Positions 5,148 to 7,595 of a stretch of 7,595 bases of DNA are shown here, piece after piece (within the stretch, counting starts at the first letter, position 1; each line of letters starts with the position of its first letter). The position numbers and the translations under genes are program-made. Under the pieces are notes generated by a model. The model was not told the DNA's origin. It was given only the letters and a program-made list of their open reading frames with translations, and made no database searches. This stretch comes from CAUZSM01 sp963582685 (GTDB lineage: Archaea > Thermoplasmatota > Poseidoniia > Poseidoniales > Thalassarchaeaceae): positions 1-7,595 of the forward strand of contig CAUZSM010000084.1 of NCBI GenBank assembly GCA_963582685.1, written 5' to 3'.

Positions 5148-7142
5148 ATGTCATCCACTGAATCCAACCGTGTTCATGTGCTGGTCGCATTCACTGCAAT
5201 GGGCTTGTTGATGTTGCCTACTTTCGCCGCCGCCGTTCCGATACAAAGTGAGCCGGTTGAGGTGATTGAGGACCTGTTTTGGTGGGAAGATACCGGCATG
5301 GACAAGGACCGCGATGGAATCCATGACGCCATTTGGGTGGCAATTGACAGTTCGCTGTATGACTGGGTCGATGAGCGGGGGCGCATCAGCGTCATTGTCG
5401 ATTTCGACCATTTGCCGAGCCTAGTCGATGAAAAATTGCTCATCGACGAGGTCGATTTTGAAGTTCAACATCGCTTCCATCTGATTGACAGTATCGCGGG
5501 CACTGTCAGCATTCACCGCATCGAGGCGCTGGCTAACCTTGACGGCGTAGTCATGATTGAACTTGATGGAATACTCGAGGTATCCAACTCAGAAGTCAAG
5601 GACGTGCATGGAGTCTGGGACATCTACACTGAGACCGGCTACGATGGCGCAGGTAGTGTAGTCGCCATCATCGATACTGGAATCGATGGTTTGCACGAAG
5701 GTTTGGATGACATGGATGATGACAATTCAACTAATGACCCGAAAATCATCGGTTTCTATGATGTCATCAACAATCCTACCCTTACCAATGGCACCGAGGT
5801 TTTCCCCTACGATGACCACGGCCACGGCTCACATTGCTCAGGAACGACCGCTGGAACCGGTGCGCCTGACTACGAGCACACAGGCATGGCTCCACAAGCC
5901 CAACTGGTTGGTGTCAAGGTTCTCTCAGGCTCCGGTTCAGGTTCCTTCGCCCAAGTGATGATGGGAATGGAATGGACCGTTGACAAGCGTCACGAATTCA
6001 ACATCCGCGCCGCCAGCATGAGCCTTGGTGGACCGGGTGCAATCGAATTGACGAGTGACGAAGAAGAGAGTGTTGCACGCATGGCAAATGAAATGGTCCG
6101 TTCTGGAATTGCCCTATTTATCGCCGCTGGAAATAATGCTGTCAGCGCGCAAATCGGAACTCCGGGAAGCGCTGAGGATGTAATCACCGTCGGGGCGTTG
6201 GACAAGAACACCGCTATCGCAATTTACTCCAGTCAGGGGCCGACCGAGGAGGGGCGAATCAAGCCAAACATCGCTTTTGTCGGTTCTAACGTGATGTCTG
6301 TGGAAGCCAATAGCGGCACAGGATATACTGCGATGTCAGGAACCAGTATGGCAACTCCGGGTGCAGCCGGTATTGCTGCCCTGATGTATCAGGCGAATCC
6401 TGACCTTTCTCCATTTGACGTGCGCAACATCATGCAGGAGACAGCAACCTATCGGCAGTGCCACTACATGCTCGCCAATGAGTTGTGTCCGGAGGATTTG
6501 ACTTCTCTCAAACCAAGGCAGAATAATGTGTACGGTCATGGGCAGGTCGAGGCTTTGCCAGCACTGATGGAAGCGGCAAACCGCGTCTATGGTTTCACCC
6601 TTGAGATAAATGTCAGTTTAACTAGCGATATAGGCCATGATAGCAAGGTCCACATCGGCCAAACAGACGCGGTCAAGTTCTCTGTCGCGGGTGATGCTGA
6701 GAAGATTCAGTGGCGCACATGGGATATGCGCGATGAGTGGATGGATTTGGCTGATTTTGAACCTGGCCAGACCTCATTTGAGGTGGGACACGGAATGTTT
6801 GTTGACAGGTTGCAATATTTGCCGGGCAACAATATTTCGGGCAACCAGACCCTGTTGGTCAGGGCTTTGAAAGGCGATAACGCCTCTGCAAACGTCGCTG
6901 TCCACATGCACATCATGGGTGATGAGAAGTTGTCGGGACAGAGCGATTCAGGTTCCTATATCGGTCTGGCAATTGGGGTGCTGACCGTCTTGGTTCTGCT
7001 GCTGACTTGTGCCCTAGTAGTCGTCGCATTGCAGTTGCGCTCTGCGCGCGGGGGTGTCTTCTTCCTTTCAGGAGAAGTGTATTCAGACGACGATGATGAC
7101 GCCGAATTCGACGACGAGGATTCAGCCGAAGACGAAGGATGA
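5148..7142 (+). CDS. Membrane-anchored subtilisin-family (S8) serine protease
   Basis: A 664-residue exported protease precursor, presumed to cleave proteins outside the cell. Residues 8-29 are a signal peptide. An EF-hand-like loop DKDRDGIHD (52-60) suggests calcium binding. Residues 79-146 have the beta-alpha-beta look of an I9-type propeptide that would chaperone and inhibit the enzyme before self-cleavage. The catalytic domain (about 160-478) has the complete triad: Asp176 in IIDTGID, His226 in HGHGSHCSG, Ser400 in SGTSMATP, with oxyanion Asn329 in AAGNN. An acidic loop (DDMDDDNSTND, about 187-197) right after the catalytic Asp may bind metal. A beta-rich domain of about 115 residues follows, then a membrane segment (604-628) and a cytosolic tail with 13 Asp/Glu in residues 647-663. 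Six N-x-S/T sequons occur. All key residues are present, so it is probably active. ATG 5148 was chosen for its GGTGA site; GTG 5139 would add three residues. A membrane-protein gene follows after 10 bp. Confidence 0.95.
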   Translation: MSSTESNRVHVLVAFTAMGLLMLPTFAAAVPIQSEPVEVIEDLFWWEDTGMDKDRDGIHDAIWVAIDSSLYDWVDERGRISVIVDFDHLPSLVDEKLLIDEVDFEVQHRFHLIDSIAGTVSIHRIEALANLDGVVMIELDGILEVSNSEVKDVHGVWDIYTETGYDGAGSVVAIIDTGIDGLHEGLDDMDDDNSTNDPKIIGFYDVINNPTLTNGTEVFPYDDHGHGSHCSGTTAGTGAPDYEHTGMAPQAQLVGVKVLSGSGSGSFAQVMMGMEWTVDKRHEFNIRAASMSLGGPGAIELTSDEEESVARMANEMVRSGIALFIAAGNNAVSAQIGTPGSAEDVITVGALDKNTAIAIYSSQGPTEEGRIKPNIAFVGSNVMSVEANSGTGYTAMSGTSMATPGAAGIAALMYQANPDLSPFDVRNIMQETATYRQCHYMLANELCPEDLTSLKPRQNNVYGHGQVEALPALMEAANRVYGFTLEINVSLTSDIGHDSKVHIGQTDAVKFSVAGDAEKIQWRTWDMRDEWMDLADFEPGQTSFEVGHGMFVDRLQYLPGNNISGNQTLLVRALKGDNASANVAVHMHIMGDEKLSGQSDSGSYIGLAIGVLTVLVLLLTCALVVVALQLRSARGGVFFLSGEVYSDDDDDAEFDDEDSAEDEG

Positions 7143-7143
7143 C

Positions 7144-7148
7144 GGTGA
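7144..7148 (+). promoter_or_regulatory. Shine-Dalgarno site of the downstream membrane-protein gene
   Basis: GGTGA starts two bases after the subtilase TGA and lies four bases before ATG 7153. The context GGTGAGTCC-ATG is nearly identical to that of the subtilase (GGTGAGTCCG-ATG), supporting both start choices and translation from one transcript. Confidence 0.6.
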
Positions 7149-7152
7149 GTCC

Positions 7153-7595
7153 ATGCAGCCTCTCGAGCAGATTCTGCTCGCATCTCTTTTCGCCGGTCTG
7201 GTGGCGATTGCAGTCACCGTTGCCATCGAGAGACTAGGCGGGGTAGTCGGTGGAGTGCTTGCCACGGTTCCTTCGACAATCGTACCTGCCGCCGCCTTCA
7301 TGTGGCTCGGCAATCCTGATGCAATTGCCTTCGCTGCTTCAATGGCAATGGTCCCGTTCGGTGTACTGCTCAATGCAGTTTTCCTGTGGCTGTGGCGGGT
7401 GGTTCCCCCGTTGATTCCAGAGACTATCTCATTTGGTCCGCGTCTTGCCTCAATCACTGCGGTCAATTTGCTGCTGTGGACGATTGCGGCTGCTTTGCTT
7501 ACTCTTGGCAGTGCCTATCTGCTCAAATCTTGGATATCCGCACTGCATCTTGGAATAATTGGAGTAGTATTCGGATTGATCTTAGGTATAGGAGC
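7153..7595 (+). CDS. Small polytopic membrane protein of unknown function, 3' end outside window
   Basis: 147 codons are visible and the frame is still open at the right edge. The protein is strongly hydrophobic with about five membrane segments near residues 6-24, 31-50, 58-81, 98-122 and 129-147. A glycine-rich stretch LGGVVGGVLATVPSTIVPAA (28-47), ending in Pro-rich residues, sits in the second segment and resembles a helix-packing or re-entrant element; charged residues are few (Glu25, Arg26, Asp56, Arg82, Glu90, Arg97, Lys125). I do not recognise the family; a small transporter or export helper is possible but not shown. Start: ATG 7153 has a GGTGA site, and the overlapping ATG at 7139 opens a frame that soon stops. 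The 10-bp gap to the protease gene argues for one operon. A link to the protease's membrane insertion, or simply shared envelope expression, are both open. Confidence 0.8.
   Translation, partial: MQPLEQILLASLFAGLVAIAVTVAIERLGGVVGGVLATVPSTIVPAAAFMWLGNPDAIAFAASMAMVPFGVLLNAVFLWLWRVVPPLIPETISFGPRLASITAVNLLLWTIAAALLTLGSAYLLKSWISALHLGIIGVVFGLILGIG

Noticed and set aside
7139..7200. ATG overlapping the subtilase stop (ATGA) as start of the next gene
   Set aside because: That frame reaches a TAG after about 30 codons and is not hydrophobic; ATG 7153 opens the membrane-protein frame with a ribosome-binding site.
1..7595. tRNA, rRNA, CRISPR, insertion sequence or attachment site
   Set aside because: No cloverleaf, conserved rRNA segment, regular direct-repeat array, transposase or terminal inverted repeats were found by eye on either strand.

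Overview
The window looks like chromosomal DNA from a planktonic archaeon. The best guess is Marine Group II (Candidatus Poseidoniales, Thermoplasmatota), but this is inferred from style and not from a marker gene. The evidence is roughly balanced base composition, tightly packed genes, GGTGA-type Shine-Dalgarno sites, and several large acidic secreted proteins. Those proteins are rich in N-x-S/T sequons and aromatic residues, and carry GD-S-W motifs and a hydrophobic C-terminal anchor. No rRNA, tRNA, CRISPR array, transposase or integrase is visible.

The layout is six protein genes in four transcription blocks: (-)(-) | (+) (-) | (+)(+). Positions 1-1002 (minus, running off the left edge) encode a TctA/COG1784-type polytopic membrane protein. 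Positions 1025-2638 (minus), just upstream of it in the same direction, encode a membrane-tethered or secreted protein that I read as about five tandem OB-fold-like modules. A short divergent region (about 2639-2706) separates it from a secreted beta-rich protein (2707-4053, plus). That gene meets a second secreted protein tail to tail (4050-5036, minus) with a 4-bp overlap of stop codons. The second protein is related to the first by GD-W motifs and ends in a hydrophobic anchor followed by ARRD. A second divergent region (5037-5147) carries a striking inverted repeat that places GGGTGA on both strands. It leads into a complete, probably active, membrane-anchored subtilisin-family protease (5148-7142, plus), closely followed by a small polytopic membrane protein of unknown function (7153 onward, running off the right edge).

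Five of the six genes are hydrophobic or exported, so this is a cell-envelope locus. The protease fits extracellular protein degradation. The two GD-W proteins and the OB-module protein are envelope or surface proteins without recognised activity. The TctA-like permease lacks the TctB/TctC partners in view. Whether these form one functional system is unproven. The best-supported pairings are TctA-like with OB-module protein (22-bp gap, same strand) and subtilase with small membrane protein (10-bp gap, Shine-Dalgarno in the gap).
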